From positions 62,001 to 126,000 of the forward strand of contig BLSF01000068.1 of NCBI GenBank assembly GCA_012862575.1: DNA of 64,000 bases. Reading direction: 5' to 3'. The stretch comes from Parietichytrium sp. I65-24A (taxonomy: Eukaryota; Sar; Bigyra; Thraustochytrida; Thraustochytriidae). A program made the position numbers and the translations under genes. The notes below the pieces were generated by a model. That model made no database searches. It was not told the origin of the DNA and saw only the letters and a list, made by a program, of their open reading frames with translations. Position 1 is the first letter of the stretch. Every line of letters begins with the position of its first letter. Below are positions 19,592 through 28,124 of the stretch, in pieces.

Positions 19592-20473
19592 ATGGCTTCG
19601 TCGCAGCCGCTGTTGTCGGACGGGCGCGAAGAAGTAGTGCCACGGTTGGCAGGGGCACCGGAGAGTCAGAGTCAGAGTCAGAGTCAGAGGGACGGGGGTT
19701 TGGGTTCCGCGGAAGCAGATGAAGGTGAGTCGGACGCGGAGTCTGGTGAGGGAAAGGTGCTGCGCAGGTCGCCGTCCGGGAGATGGCAGCAGGTGGTGCA
19801 CTTCAAAGGGAAACTGGTGGTGGCCGGAGACGCGGGCGTGGGCAAGTCGGCGCTGCTGCGGCGGTACCAGGAGCAGCGGTTCGACGCACGGGAGCGGCGG
19901 CCGACAGTGGGCGTAGAGTTTGGACAGATTGCAGTCGGCGTGAGCGGGTCGGTGGTGCAACTGGACGTGTGGGATTCTGCCGGGGAAGAGCGCTTCAGGA
20001 GCATTAATTCGCTGTACTATCAAGGATGCGGCGCCGCGCTGGCGGTGTTTGACGTCAGTGACAGAGGGAGCTTTGAGAGTGCGAGGGACTTTTGGATCCC
20101 GCATCTCAGGGAGAGCGGCGCGCCAGGACTCATCATGGTGTTGCTCGGGAACAAGAGCGACTTGCCACATCGGCAGGTGGCGTACGAAGAGGCCATGGAG
20201 GTGGCGGGTAAGGAGGGGATTCTCTACTTTGAGACGTCTGCCAAGACAGGCCACGGTATCCGGCAAGCGCTGTGCAGTCTGGCCAAGCAGGTGCCTGAAA
20301 TTATGCTCCGCTCAGCGGCTGGGTCACGGGTGGATGAAATCGAGAGGGAAAGCGCCGCGCATGGATTTAGGATCACTAAAATTGAGAGCAGTTTGTTTCG
20401 ACCGACGTATGCGGAGGATGACGTTGGCACAAAATCTTGCTGCTCAATTTGCTGCTGCTCGTGGTGGGGCTGA
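19592..20473 (+). CDS. Rab-like small GTPase with unusual Cys-rich C-terminus
   Basis: The frame is open further 5', but that part is encoded by AG repeats and a non-ATG start; the first ATG is 19592, giving 293 residues. An N-terminal extension of about 70 residues is Ser/Glu-rich and includes an SQ run encoded by CAGAGT repeats. The G domain follows: P-loop G-D-A-G-V-G-K-S, switch I Thr in P-T-V-G-V-E-F, D-S-A-G-E-E-R-F (Gln61 position is Glu, as E-E), G-N-K-S-D-L and E-T-S-A-K. The spacing and the WDSAGEERF-type switch II place it with Rab/Rho-like vesicle-traffic GTPases. The tail ends C-C-S-I-C-C-C-S-W-W-G: many cysteines but none in the last four residues in the usual CC, CxC or CaaX layout, so prenylation is doubtful and palmitoylation is possible. 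Followed by a GGCTGA repeat. Confidence 0.85.
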   Translation: MASSQPLLSDGREEVVPRLAGAPESQSQSQSQRDGGLGSAEADEGESDAESGEGKVLRRSPSGRWQQVVHFKGKLVVAGDAGVGKSALLRRYQEQRFDARERRPTVGVEFGQIAVGVSGSVVQLDVWDSAGEERFRSINSLYYQGCGAALAVFDVSDRGSFESARDFWIPHLRESGAPGLIMVLLGNKSDLPHRQVAYEEAMEVAGKEGILYFETSAKTGHGIRQALCSLAKQVPEIMLRSAAGSRVDEIERESAAHGFRITKIESSLFRPTYAEDDVGTKSCCSICCCSWWG

Positions 20474-20502
20474 GGGCTGATGGCTGATGGCTGAGGGCTG
20501 AG
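20468..20502. repeat. GGCTGA(T/G) tandem repeat
   Basis: About five copies of a 7-base unit GGCTGAT/GGCTGAG starting at the stop codon of the Rab-like gene, so it lies in the 3' UTR. Confidence 0.8.
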
Positions 20503-20878
20503 GTGTGCGCCCAACCCGCTTGAATCGTGGCCCTTCTGTTCATTTCTTTTCTCTCTCTCTCTCTCTTAAGCTCGCTCGTTTGCTTTATTTTACACTCATT
20601 CTCCTTCTGGACGATAGGTGCCGTTCCCTATCTTTCTTCTTCCCAAAAAAAAATTCTAGCCAAGTGGCTTTGTTGCAAATCTGTACAGAATTAGCGAGCC
20701 TACTCCTCTCTGACGATCTTATTACAAATAATGACACTGTGCAAAACTTATCATTTAAAAAAAAGTACAATACGCTGACAAATCGGTAGGTGGCCACAAC
20801 CTTTTATTTTACACCCACTTGAGTCCAGCCCGCGCCAGAACCGCTTAGGCTGGTAGCACTCAAATAGCCAGACACGCG
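20474..20878. other. Convergent 3' spacer
   Basis: 405 bases between converging genes; after the GGCTGA repeat it is CT-rich then AT-rich. No gene seen. Confidence 0.5.
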
Positions 20879-22747
20879 TCACTCAAACAGGAGCAATTTA
20901 TTCAATCGAATAAGATTGGCACTGCCGGCGTATCGAAGCGGCTTAATGCTCTCAAAGTTTGCGTGCGTCTCGCTGGGGTCCATAACCATGGCGTCCGCGT
21001 CTTCGGCTCTGCTTGGGAAGCGCGACTTGGTGTATTGATGTCCTCGGTAGTAAATCGGGACTCCGCACTTCGCTTCGTGTGCCAACATCCTTTCCTTGCA
21101 CACTGCGCTGAGTCTGACAAGAATGGCTTCCACCCATTTGGCGCAGGTGGCGCCAAACATCTGTGCCATCGAAATATAGCAATCCAGTTGTGTGAGGTGT
21201 AAAGTCTCGTCGTCTGTGAAGCAATTGGACGAATCGACCTTCCTTTCGTGGGCTTTCACGAGCTGGCAAATGACCCTCTCATGCAATCTTATGAGAATGG
21301 CGACTTGTTTCCACTCCTCAAGTTGATCTGCAAGAGCAAAAGCATGATTTTGCTCCGAATACCTGATCACGAAATCAAGCTTATTCATTGGGGTCATCTC
21401 CAATAGAGAGAAAATCTCTTCCATGCCCTCCAAGTAGGCAGGCACGTGATCATGCTTGGGGGAGCGTATTGATCTCTTCCGTGACGGAGATAGAGTGGCA
21501 GGCCCGGTGCTCTCGTCTACGCTGGGCTCATCCATATCCAATGTCAGAGCTCGTCCCCACTTCGAGTCTTGCTCGGTCTGCCCCTCTTCTCCTTCGACTT
21601 GGTCCTCGGCAGCTGGCGATTGAGTCGGCACTGGGGAAGTTGGGGACCAGGCACGGGGCTTTCGGTTGACATTTTGACCCACAGGTTTTCCAGGACGCGG
21701 GTCCTTCAGGCGAACCGAATCTCCTCTGCGCCCCAGAGCTCTCTTGCGAACAAAATCAGACATACTTGCGCAAGAGGCGTCAATTCCTTTATTGAATCCC
21801 TTCCCTGTCGCCCTTTCGTCTTGAACCCGTTTGCGGTATTCCTCAAAGCTCAACAAATTCTCCGACATTAATTTGCCCTCTTGTTGCTCGGAAATCTCTC
21901 TCTCTCCGACCGGTTCATCGTCTGCATCATCTTTCGCGCTTTCGTCTGTCCCTTTAGACTCGGCATCGGACTTTATGCTGGACTGCGTCGGCTTGGAAGC
22001 AAGAGTTCGCTTGCTTGAGCTTGCAGCCATACCAGGACTGTTCATGCTGGAAAGGGATTCTTTATCCTTTGCAGATTTTGCACGCTTCCCAAACGTGGCG
22101 GACAATTCTGCCTGGTGCTTGAGGTTGCTTGTGGCGTGAGAAAGATTCTCCGAATTTAGCATTTCTTCTAGAATATGGCGCTCAAGGGCGTCGTACTTGA
22201 GCTCTCTTCGAAGCTCCACAGCTAATTGAGCCTCAACGCGCAACGCGTTTGCATCGTGGTGAAACACACCGAGGGCGTCGAGCTGATCCTTTTTTTTCTC
22301 GCTGCGTATCCTGGCCGCTTTCGCAACCTGAATGCCAAGCGTTACGACGCGCTTGTGCACGTCAGCCCAGTCCTCGGTCCCCAACGACGCTGCATACGAT
22401 TTCAAGGCTTCAGATCTCAAGTAGCTTGCGCCAGGTTCCATTCCACGCGGGTGGAAATCCACGAGAGACTCTGCATTAAGCACGTCCCTGGGGTCCTCTT
22501 CCACTGCGGGCTCCTGCTTGGCCAATTCGTCATCATTGCCGGCGTCGTCCAGGAGCACATTACGTTGAAACTCCTTCGTGTTCGCGAGCTCCTCTTCCAC
22601 TGCTCTCACTTTCCTCCGTTCCTCCTCCTTGCGAAATTGCGCTTTGGTCGCCGACCTCACCGGGGGGTGGACTTCTGCCAGCGGCTGTACTTCCCTGGTG
22701 TCCGTGCTCAGCTTGGAACGCGTCTCCTTGCGCAGCACGCTCTCCAT
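20879..22747 (-). CDS. Unknown coiled-coil protein with conserved-looking C-terminal domain
   Basis: 622 residues, ATG start, single exon. Residues 1-240 are highly charged with several helical heptad stretches. Residues 245-430 are Ser/Lys/Glu-rich and probably disordered, with a proline-rich patch containing S-P-T-S-P-V-P-T. Residues 440-622 look globular: hydrophobic helices (L-E-G-M-E-E-I-F-S-L-L-E-M-T-P, L-D-C-Y-I-S-M-A-Q-M-F-G) and a Y-Y-R-G-H-Q-Y motif near the end. No transmembrane helix or signal peptide. I do not recognise the family; the layout of a coiled coil plus C-terminal helical module resembles CCDC-type cytoskeletal or ciliary proteins, a weak inference. Divergent from OGG1, sharing a 577-base intergenic region. 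Confidence 0.72.
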   Translation of the reverse strand: MESVLRKETRSKLSTDTREVQPLAEVHPPVRSATKAQFRKEEERRKVRAVEEELANTKEFQRNVLLDDAGNDDELAKQEPAVEEDPRDVLNAESLVDFHPRGMEPGASYLRSEALKSYAASLGTEDWADVHKRVVTLGIQVAKAARIRSEKKKDQLDALGVFHHDANALRVEAQLAVELRRELKYDALERHILEEMLNSENLSHATSNLKHQAELSATFGKRAKSAKDKESLSSMNSPGMAASSSKRTLASKPTQSSIKSDAESKGTDESAKDDADDEPVGEREISEQQEGKLMSENLLSFEEYRKRVQDERATGKGFNKGIDASCASMSDFVRKRALGRRGDSVRLKDPRPGKPVGQNVNRKPRAWSPTSPVPTQSPAAEDQVEGEEGQTEQDSKWGRALTLDMDEPSVDESTGPATLSPSRKRSIRSPKHDHVPAYLEGMEEIFSLLEMTPMNKLDFVIRYSEQNHAFALADQLEEWKQVAILIRLHERVICQLVKAHERKVDSSNCFTDDETLHLTQLDCYISMAQMFGATCAKWVEAILVRLSAVCKERMLAHEAKCGVPIYYRGHQYTKSRFPSRAEDADAMVMDPSETHANFESIKPLRYAGSANLIRLNKLLLFE

Positions 22748-23324
22748 CTTGATGTTTCACACTCTCAACGTCAATGATTCATGGCCCGTCAACCCTCAGT
22801 TTCCTCGCCAACACCCCTTTTTTACTTGCCAGTCACCGAGTCACCCTTTCACCGTGCCACTTTCGTCTCTACTCACAATGATCAGAATGTGCGAAAATGT
22901 GCGAAAATGTGCGAAAATGTGCGAGATTGGGCGAGGCAATGCGAGGCAAGAGAGAGAGGTGTTGCTAATGACCGTTACACTGAACAACGAGCTGATCCCC
23001 GCCTCCCATGCTCCTCTTGCGATGGGAAGCCTAAAAGATGGATAGATAGATACATAGATGGCTGGCTGGCTGGCTGGCTAGCTAGGATATTGTCTTGACA
23101 TAGCTTGTTGGCATTTCAGAAGAGTGCTATAATCACTTACGGAATAATGTAGCAGCTGCGTTGTGAAAGTGATTGATTGTCGTGAAAGTCGTGAATGAAA
23201 AAGTAAGTCAAAGTGAAAGTGATGTGGAGAGTATTGGAGAGTTGTGGAGAGTATGATCATGAGGTGGAGAGAGGAGTGCGTGCGAAGAGTGAGTGATTGA
23301 GTGAGTGGGTGGACACACGAGATA
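22748..23324. promoter_or_regulatory. Bidirectional intergenic region with GTGCGAAAAT repeats
   Basis: Separates a minus-strand coiled-coil gene from OGG1 on plus, so it must hold both promoters. Contains 3.5 direct copies of a 10-base unit GTGCGAAAAT (22888-22926), a GATA then GGCT repeat (23041-23085), and purine-rich GGAGAG repeats near 23225-23275. No gene seen. Promoter role inferred from position only. Confidence 0.45.
22888..22926. repeat. 10-bp direct repeat GTGCGAAAAT, about 4 copies
   Basis: Three exact and one partial tandem copies of GTGCGAAAAT, about 140 bases from the start of the minus-strand gene; the last copy degenerates into GTGCGAGATT. Confidence 0.85.
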
Positions 23325-24584
23325 ATGCGGTCGCGGCTGACATCGCAGAGCCAGCTGGTGCTGCGGCACTCACTGCTGAACGGACAGTGCTTCGGATGGC
23401 GCCAAGTTGGGGACGGTGGGTTCGTAGGAGTGCTGGGAGATGTCGGCGTGGAGCTCTCAGAACACGACGGCCAGGTATGGTTCCGGCAGGTGACGAAAGC
23501 GCCCACGCCCACGCCCACGAGCAGCACGTTGAAGAAGGAGCTCGAAGACTACTTTCAGCTGGAAACTGACCTTGCAAAGCTGTATGAAGAGTGGGGCGCG
23601 AGTTGCAGCCGAGCAAAGATGATAGGCGCCTGCTTGCCGGGAATGAGGATCTTGCGGCAAGACCCATGGGAGTGCCTGCTTTCGTTTATTTGCTCCTCGA
23701 ACAACAACATATCAAGGATCACATTAATGCTAGATAGATTGCGGACCAAATATGGCGAGCAGCTCCCTATTGAAGACGAGGATTTGAGGAAGAGCCTAGG
23801 CCCTTTCTTGTACCGGTTCCCAAGCTTGGAAGATCTTAGTGGCGCTTCGGAGCATGACTTGAGAGAAATGGGTTTCGGTTATAGGGCCAAATACATCGTC
23901 AAGACCGTAGAAAGGCTGAAGACTGACGACTTTGGTGGAATACCTTCACTTTTCCAGCTACGGAGCCTCGATCAAAGCCTCGGGAGTCTGGAACAGGTCC
24001 GCAAGGTGCTCATTCAATTGGACGGTGTGGGGCCCAAAGTGGCGGATTGCGTTGCTCTATTTTCTCTTGACAGAAGGAATTTGATTCCCGTAGACACCCA
24101 CGTATGGCAAATCGCATGCAGAGATATGGATCGCTCATTGCTGGATGCCAAGTCACTAACTCCAAAAGTTTACGAAAGAGTGGGCCAGCTGTTCAGAAAC
24201 CGGTATGGCCCTTTTGCTGGCTGGGCTCACAGCCTGCTTTTTGCAGCTGAGCTGCCCGTGTATCAGTCTTTATTACCAGAAGAATTTGTTGAAGAAATGT
24301 CCGTTTTTTCGCAAGAGGAGAAGAAGCGAAAACTTGCAGCAAAAGGCAACAAAGCCCAGAAAGTTGCTGCCGTAAAAATGGAGAAACAAAACGAGGACCG
24401 TGTCGAGAAAAAGGGCAATAGCCCGGGCAAGAAGCGCAAATTGCCCAAGAGTGAAACGAAACACTCTTTAACAAATTCGAGGAAAGCAAAGAAAACTGCT
24501 GCGAAGGAACAAGCTCCATGCAAGCAGGAGCCCGAAGAGGCGACTTCCAGGCTTAGATCAAGAAGAATTGTGGCAAGGCAATAA
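23325..24584 (+). CDS. OGG1: 8-oxoguanine DNA glycosylase (OGG1)
   Basis: Bifunctional base-excision repair enzyme that removes 8-oxo-guanine from DNA and can nick the abasic site. 419 residues from the ATG at 23325; the frame is open a little upstream, but with GTG only. The N-terminal OGG_N domain includes G-Q-C-F-G-W-R and the sequence R-Q-D-P-W-E-C-L-L-S-F-I-C-S-S-N-N-N-I typical of OGG1. The HhH-GPD hairpin is L-D-G-V-G-P-K-V-A-D-C with catalytic Lys238, followed by I-P-V-D-T-H-V-W with catalytic Asp257 (human K249/D268). The W-G/R-Y-G-P-F-A-G-W-A-H helix near the end of the core is present too. The last 130 residues are Lys-rich and contain K-K-R-K- and R-K-A-K-K-type signals, so nuclear import is likely. 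All catalytic residues are intact. Ends 72 bases from the convergent neighbour. Confidence 0.96.
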   Translation: MRSRLTSQSQLVLRHSLLNGQCFGWRQVGDGGFVGVLGDVGVELSEHDGQVWFRQVTKAPTPTPTSSTLKKELEDYFQLETDLAKLYEEWGASCSRAKMIGACLPGMRILRQDPWECLLSFICSSNNNISRITLMLDRLRTKYGEQLPIEDEDLRKSLGPFLYRFPSLEDLSGASEHDLREMGFGYRAKYIVKTVERLKTDDFGGIPSLFQLRSLDQSLGSLEQVRKVLIQLDGVGPKVADCVALFSLDRRNLIPVDTHVWQIACRDMDRSLLDAKSLTPKVYERVGQLFRNRYGPFAGWAHSLLFAAELPVYQSLLPEEFVEEMSVFSQEEKKRKLAAKGNKAQKVAAVKMEKQNEDRVEKKGNSPGKKRKLPKSETKHSLTNSRKAKKTAAKEQAPCKQEPEEATSRLRSRRIVARQ

Positions 24585-24656
24585 GAACATGCTTGTTTGG
24601 ACTGCCAGTCATAGTTTACGGTCAAGTAAAGGGGCACCCGAATGCCCTTCAAGGTT

Positions 24657-25823
24657 TTACACGGCGCTACTTGAAGTTCCAGACGGGAGTGACATCTCGG
24701 TCAAGTTCAGCAGAGACACAGCGTTCGTAGCACGGAATGCGTTCAGGCCTCGAAGACCGACTGAAAGCTGAGTTTGCAACGAATTTACCTCTTGTCGCAG
24801 TATTTCCAACCTGCTCAAGGCTGCTTGAAGCTTCACCGAGTAGTCCGAGGAAGTTTCAGTCTTGCCCACGTTCAAAATCGTCCGGACTCTTGGGAGTACC
24901 TGCTCTTCCAATGATTCAGCAAGAGAGTCTGTGGACAAGCCAGGAGCTTCCACGATATCTGCTTTCAAAACCATGTCCAAGGCCTTTTCCATGTCCTCTA
25001 GGCACGCATGCCTTGCGAGAGCTTGAACAGAGGTCTTGGCGGAGTTGATCTCAGCTGGCGTGATTCGCTTTTCTGCTACTAAGGCAGCTATTTCCTCGGA
25101 GACCAGCTGGTGCTTGTCTCGTACACCATCACGAATCTCCTCGAGGGCTTGAAACTCGCCTTCCAGCTCATTTTTGTAAGCAGCGAGATCCGACCCGTCT
25201 CTCCTGGAGGTAGCTGCTGCTGCCATAAGCGCAATCTCTTCGTTTTCGCGTTGCAGTGCAACCCGTTCGATCAGTTGACTCCGGGTTTCGAGCGACGACA
25301 ATCCGACCGAGTAAAGCTCGTCGAGCTCAATGAGAGCCTCTTCGTTGTGTGCCGGATCCGTGTCTTTCGTCATATGCCTGATTAGCTTACTCATGGCCGC
25401 GATTGTGAGGCCATAGACAAGCACCACAGCTGCACGGCCCCTTGCCATGTTGAGAACGGAGCCACGGCCAGATCCGAGCGGGATCAAGCGCTCCTTCTCG
25501 AGGTTTTCCAATAACTCTCTGGCCTTTGCCTTAAACTCGCGTCGCTGAGTATTGTCTTTAATCGGAAAACACCCGGCGAATTCTTTCTTTGCTGCTTGTC
25601 CTTTAATTCGCAGAAACAAAAAGTGTAACACTGCAAGAAGTCCCAGCTCATTGGAGGTGGACTTGTCGAACATATCTGGGCCAATAGAAACTTTAGCGTG
25701 GTCCGCAGCGCTCGCCGCCCAAGCTGCCTCCGGCGAATCCCCAAATCCAAGCATGTCTAAATTATTGTAAAACTCCTTCGCCGCCACTTGCGCCAGCCCC
25801 TCTTCCGTTTCGCACGTAACCAT
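24657..25823 (-). CDS. HAUS augmin-like complex subunit 6 homologue
   Basis: 388 residues, ATG start. The N-terminal 20-160 resembles the HAUS6 N-terminal domain: N-N-L-D-M-L-G-F, then M-F-D-K-S-T, V-L-H-F-L-F-L-R-I, K-K-E-F-A-G-C-F-P-I-K-D (C-W-P in animals and plants), Q-R-R-E-F and a later hydrophobic helix before K-L-I-R-H. Residues 190-375 are long amphipathic helices suited to coiled coil. Augmin recruits gamma-tubulin to existing microtubules for branching nucleation in the spindle; HAUS6 is the subunit that contacts gamma-tubulin adaptors. Animal and plant versions are longer at the C-terminus, where this one stops after the coiled coil. Identification rests on motif order recalled from the family, not a search. 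Confidence 0.68.
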   Translation of the reverse strand: MVTCETEEGLAQVAAKEFYNNLDMLGFGDSPEAAWAASAADHAKVSIGPDMFDKSTSNELGLLAVLHFLFLRIKGQAAKKEFAGCFPIKDNTQRREFKAKARELLENLEKERLIPLGSGRGSVLNMARGRAAVVLVYGLTIAAMSKLIRHMTKDTDPAHNEEALIELDELYSVGLSSLETRSQLIERVALQRENEEIALMAAAATSRRDGSDLAAYKNELEGEFQALEEIRDGVRDKHQLVSEEIAALVAEKRITPAEINSAKTSVQALARHACLEDMEKALDMVLKADIVEAPGLSTDSLAESLEEQVLPRVRTILNVGKTETSSDYSVKLQAALSRLEILRQEVNSLQTQLSVGLRGLNAFRATNAVSLLNLTEMSLPSGTSSSAV

Positions 25824-26582
25824 CGCGCCTCCTCGACGCAGCAGCGTTCAACCCGACGACATGCACTTTGGCTCCGCAGCAGCCAATGGAGTCCCTATCA
25901 GAGCTCGACGTGCGATCGTCCAACACACACACAAGTTCGAGGCCGAGGACACCCTTGCTTCCTCCCCAAGTCCGTCACACTCTTGGTTGGAGACTGAGCA
26001 GACTGAGTGAACACAAACAAACGCCTCTCACTCATTCTCACTTTCTCACTCTCAGTTTATCTCAGTTTATCTCAGTTTATCTCAGTTTACTCAGTTTACG
26101 TAAGCCAAAATTTCAAAAACATACAAAAGATGATAACAAACAATGATAAGTGATGGATGATAAGAAAACAAAGCATAACAAAGCAGTGTTTGTTATGTTT
26201 GGCAATGGCATGAATCCATAATCGCTCTTAGCAAAACATCTACACGATGTCGGCGAGCATTCGTTTGTTCTCTGTAGTAATTTGCGTTCCGTAGCTCGAC
26301 ATGGGAGTGAGTGTGCCATGCTACATACAGAGCATTTACAAATTAACATTAGGAGGAGGAGACCAGTGGCATGACTGGTACAAGCTGTGTCCTCGCGTAC
26401 TGACTGTAAGTACTACTGTTCCCTCCGCGGTCCTGTGTAGCACGGTGTATGAAGGCCAATACGAAATACTCGTATCCCGGGTACCCGCAAAAGGCAAAAT
26501 CAGTAGTCCAGAGGCAGTGGGCGACAAGAATTAGGTAGCCAACCACAAACTTCTTTCCATCTGGCAGAGTGAAGAAAGTAGT
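25824..26582. promoter_or_regulatory. Divergent intergenic region with TTTATCTCAG repeats
   Basis: Between the augmin-like and PRPF31 genes; must hold both promoters. Contains four tandem copies of TTTATCTCAG (about 26055-26097) ending in TTTACGTAAG. No gene seen. Confidence 0.45.
26055..26097. repeat. 10-bp tandem repeat TTTATCTCAG
   Basis: Four near-exact copies (last one TTTACTCAG). Lies midway in the divergent promoter region. Confidence 0.85.
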
Positions 26583-28124
26583 ATGGCCTCTCTGAAGGAG
26601 AGCGTCCTCGCGGACTTTGACGATGATGACAGCGAGCAAGAAGAAGTTGAGAATGCGTGCGGGGATAGAGATGGAGATGGAGACAAGGGCAATGGCAATG
26701 GCAATGGCGAGAGCGGGAACAAGGACGATGACTCTGTCAACGACATAGACGCTCGGAGGTTGCTGGACTCTAAAAAGTTCAGGGCAGTGGTTGACCAAGT
26801 GCGCGAAAAGCTGGCGAATGGCGAAGCGGGCTCTGCGGACGTGTACGATGCGGTAATGAGCGCTAATGAAGCATGCGTCGAGATCGATGAAGAGGTGTCA
26901 AGGCTGCACAATTTCGTGGCGAATAGGTACGGCAAGCGGTTTCCCGAGCTCGAATCTCACGTCCAGGACCCTGACAAATACATGAAGGTCGTGCTAGGGA
27001 TTGGGCGGGAGACTGATATTTCGAAAGTAGACTTGTCGGATTTCATCACGCCAGCGCAAGTCATGGCCGTATCGATGACAGGATCGAGGCTGCTCAAAGG
27101 CGAGGTCGACCCGGGTCTGGACGCGATTTTTGAGGCGTGCCGATGCGCGCTGGAATTGATAGACTTGAAAACGAATGTGTTGATTAAATTTGTTGCTGAG
27201 CAAATGGCTCACATCGCGCCAAACGTTACGGAGCTGCTGGGGTCGGAGGTCTCGGCGCAGATATTGGCTCTCACAGGAGGGCTGGAAAATCTCATTCGAA
27301 CGCCCGCCGGAAATCTGGTGGCGATCGGGAAAGGGCAAAAAGGTATACATGGCTTTGCGCGAGCCCCGGGCATGCGGCACTTTGGAGTGATGCACGGCTG
27401 CCCCTTGGTTCAAGAGTGCCTCCCCGAGCACCAGGTAAAAGCTATGCGCACGGTTAGTGGCCGCGTGGCCCTTGCGGCTCGTATCGATTACGCCAAGTCA
27501 GATCCATCCGGGGACTCTGGCCGTGGCTGGGCCACAGAGATCAGAGGAAAGTTAGAAAAATGGCATGCACCGCCGCCTGGTAGAACCAAGCGCCCACTTC
27601 CCGTTCCAGTTACGGATTCTGTCAAGCGCCGCGGGGGTAAACGCGCACGGCGAATGAAAGAAATTTACGGGCTTACCAATATCCGAAAGCAAGCCGACCG
27701 TCTGGAATTTGGTGTCGGAACCGACGAGTATGGAGACTCAGCAATGGGCAACACGCTTGGTATGCTCGGCAAAGACAGTGGCGGTCACCTCAGGATAACG
27801 CTGAAGGAGCAGCGCAAAATGCATGTCAAACTTGACAAGCCTCGGAAGGGCGGAGCAAAGCTATCCAAAGAAACTCAAGAAAGGCAGGCATTGATGAAAT
27901 CCCTTGGTTCCGCAGAGACGTCGGGAATGCTTCAGGAAATGGAGGGTAAATATGACACATCAAAAGATAAGTTGTCTACGACACCGCACCACACAACCGG
28001 GAACTCATCAAGTATCGCATTCTCCTCTACTCAGGGTGTGATGGAACTCATCAATCCATCTGCGAAGCAGAAAGAGAAGCAAAGTACTGCCCCCAACTAT
28101 TTTGGGGGGCTTGCGTTTGACTGA
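26583..28124 (+). CDS. PRPF31: U4/U6 small nuclear ribonucleoprotein Prp31
   Basis: 513 residues, ATG start. Prp31 binds the 15.5K-U4 snRNA complex and bridges U4/U6 to U5 in the tri-snRNP; nuclear. An acidic N-terminus with a low-complexity D/G/N stretch (30-45) is followed by the NOSIC and NOP domains (about 95-335), including the G-L-x-N-L-x-x-x-P-A-x-N-L turn, H-G-F-A near the RNA-binding face and G-R-V-A-L-A-A-R-I-D. The Prp31 C-terminal part is recognisable from G-G-K-R-A-R-R-M-K-E, I-R-K-Q-A-D-R-L-E-F-G, G-M-L-G-K-D-S-G-G and the late S-S-I-A-F-S-S-T-Q-G-V-M-E-L-I-N-P. Length matches the family (about 500). No intron. A possible AATAAAC poly(A) signal lies near 28337. Confidence 0.96.
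   Translation: MASLKESVLADFDDDDSEQEEVENACGDRDGDGDKGNGNGNGESGNKDDDSVNDIDARRLLDSKKFRAVVDQVREKLANGEAGSADVYDAVMSANEACVEIDEEVSRLHNFVANRYGKRFPELESHVQDPDKYMKVVLGIGRETDISKVDLSDFITPAQVMAVSMTGSRLLKGEVDPGLDAIFEACRCALELIDLKTNVLIKFVAEQMAHIAPNVTELLGSEVSAQILALTGGLENLIRTPAGNLVAIGKGQKGIHGFARAPGMRHFGVMHGCPLVQECLPEHQVKAMRTVSGRVALAARIDYAKSDPSGDSGRGWATEIRGKLEKWHAPPPGRTKRPLPVPVTDSVKRRGGKRARRMKEIYGLTNIRKQADRLEFGVGTDEYGDSAMGNTLGMLGKDSGGHLRITLKEQRKMHVKLDKPRKGGAKLSKETQERQALMKSLGSAETSGMLQEMEGKYDTSKDKLSTTPHHTTGNSSSIAFSSTQGVMELINPSAKQKEKQSTAPNYFGGLAFD

Noticed and set aside
18918-19637. 239-codon plus-strand frame upstream of the Rab-like gene
   Set aside because: Pro/Ser/Arg-rich readout of low-complexity DNA, overlapping CAAGTACG and (AG)n tracts; probably leader and promoter.
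23301-23324. Extension of OGG1 by eight codons
   Set aside because: Begins with GTG; the in-frame ATG at 23325 immediately precedes the conserved region. The same reasoning trimmed non-ATG starts at 4424, 38068, 41481, 45839, 48002, 52095, 53210 and 60774.
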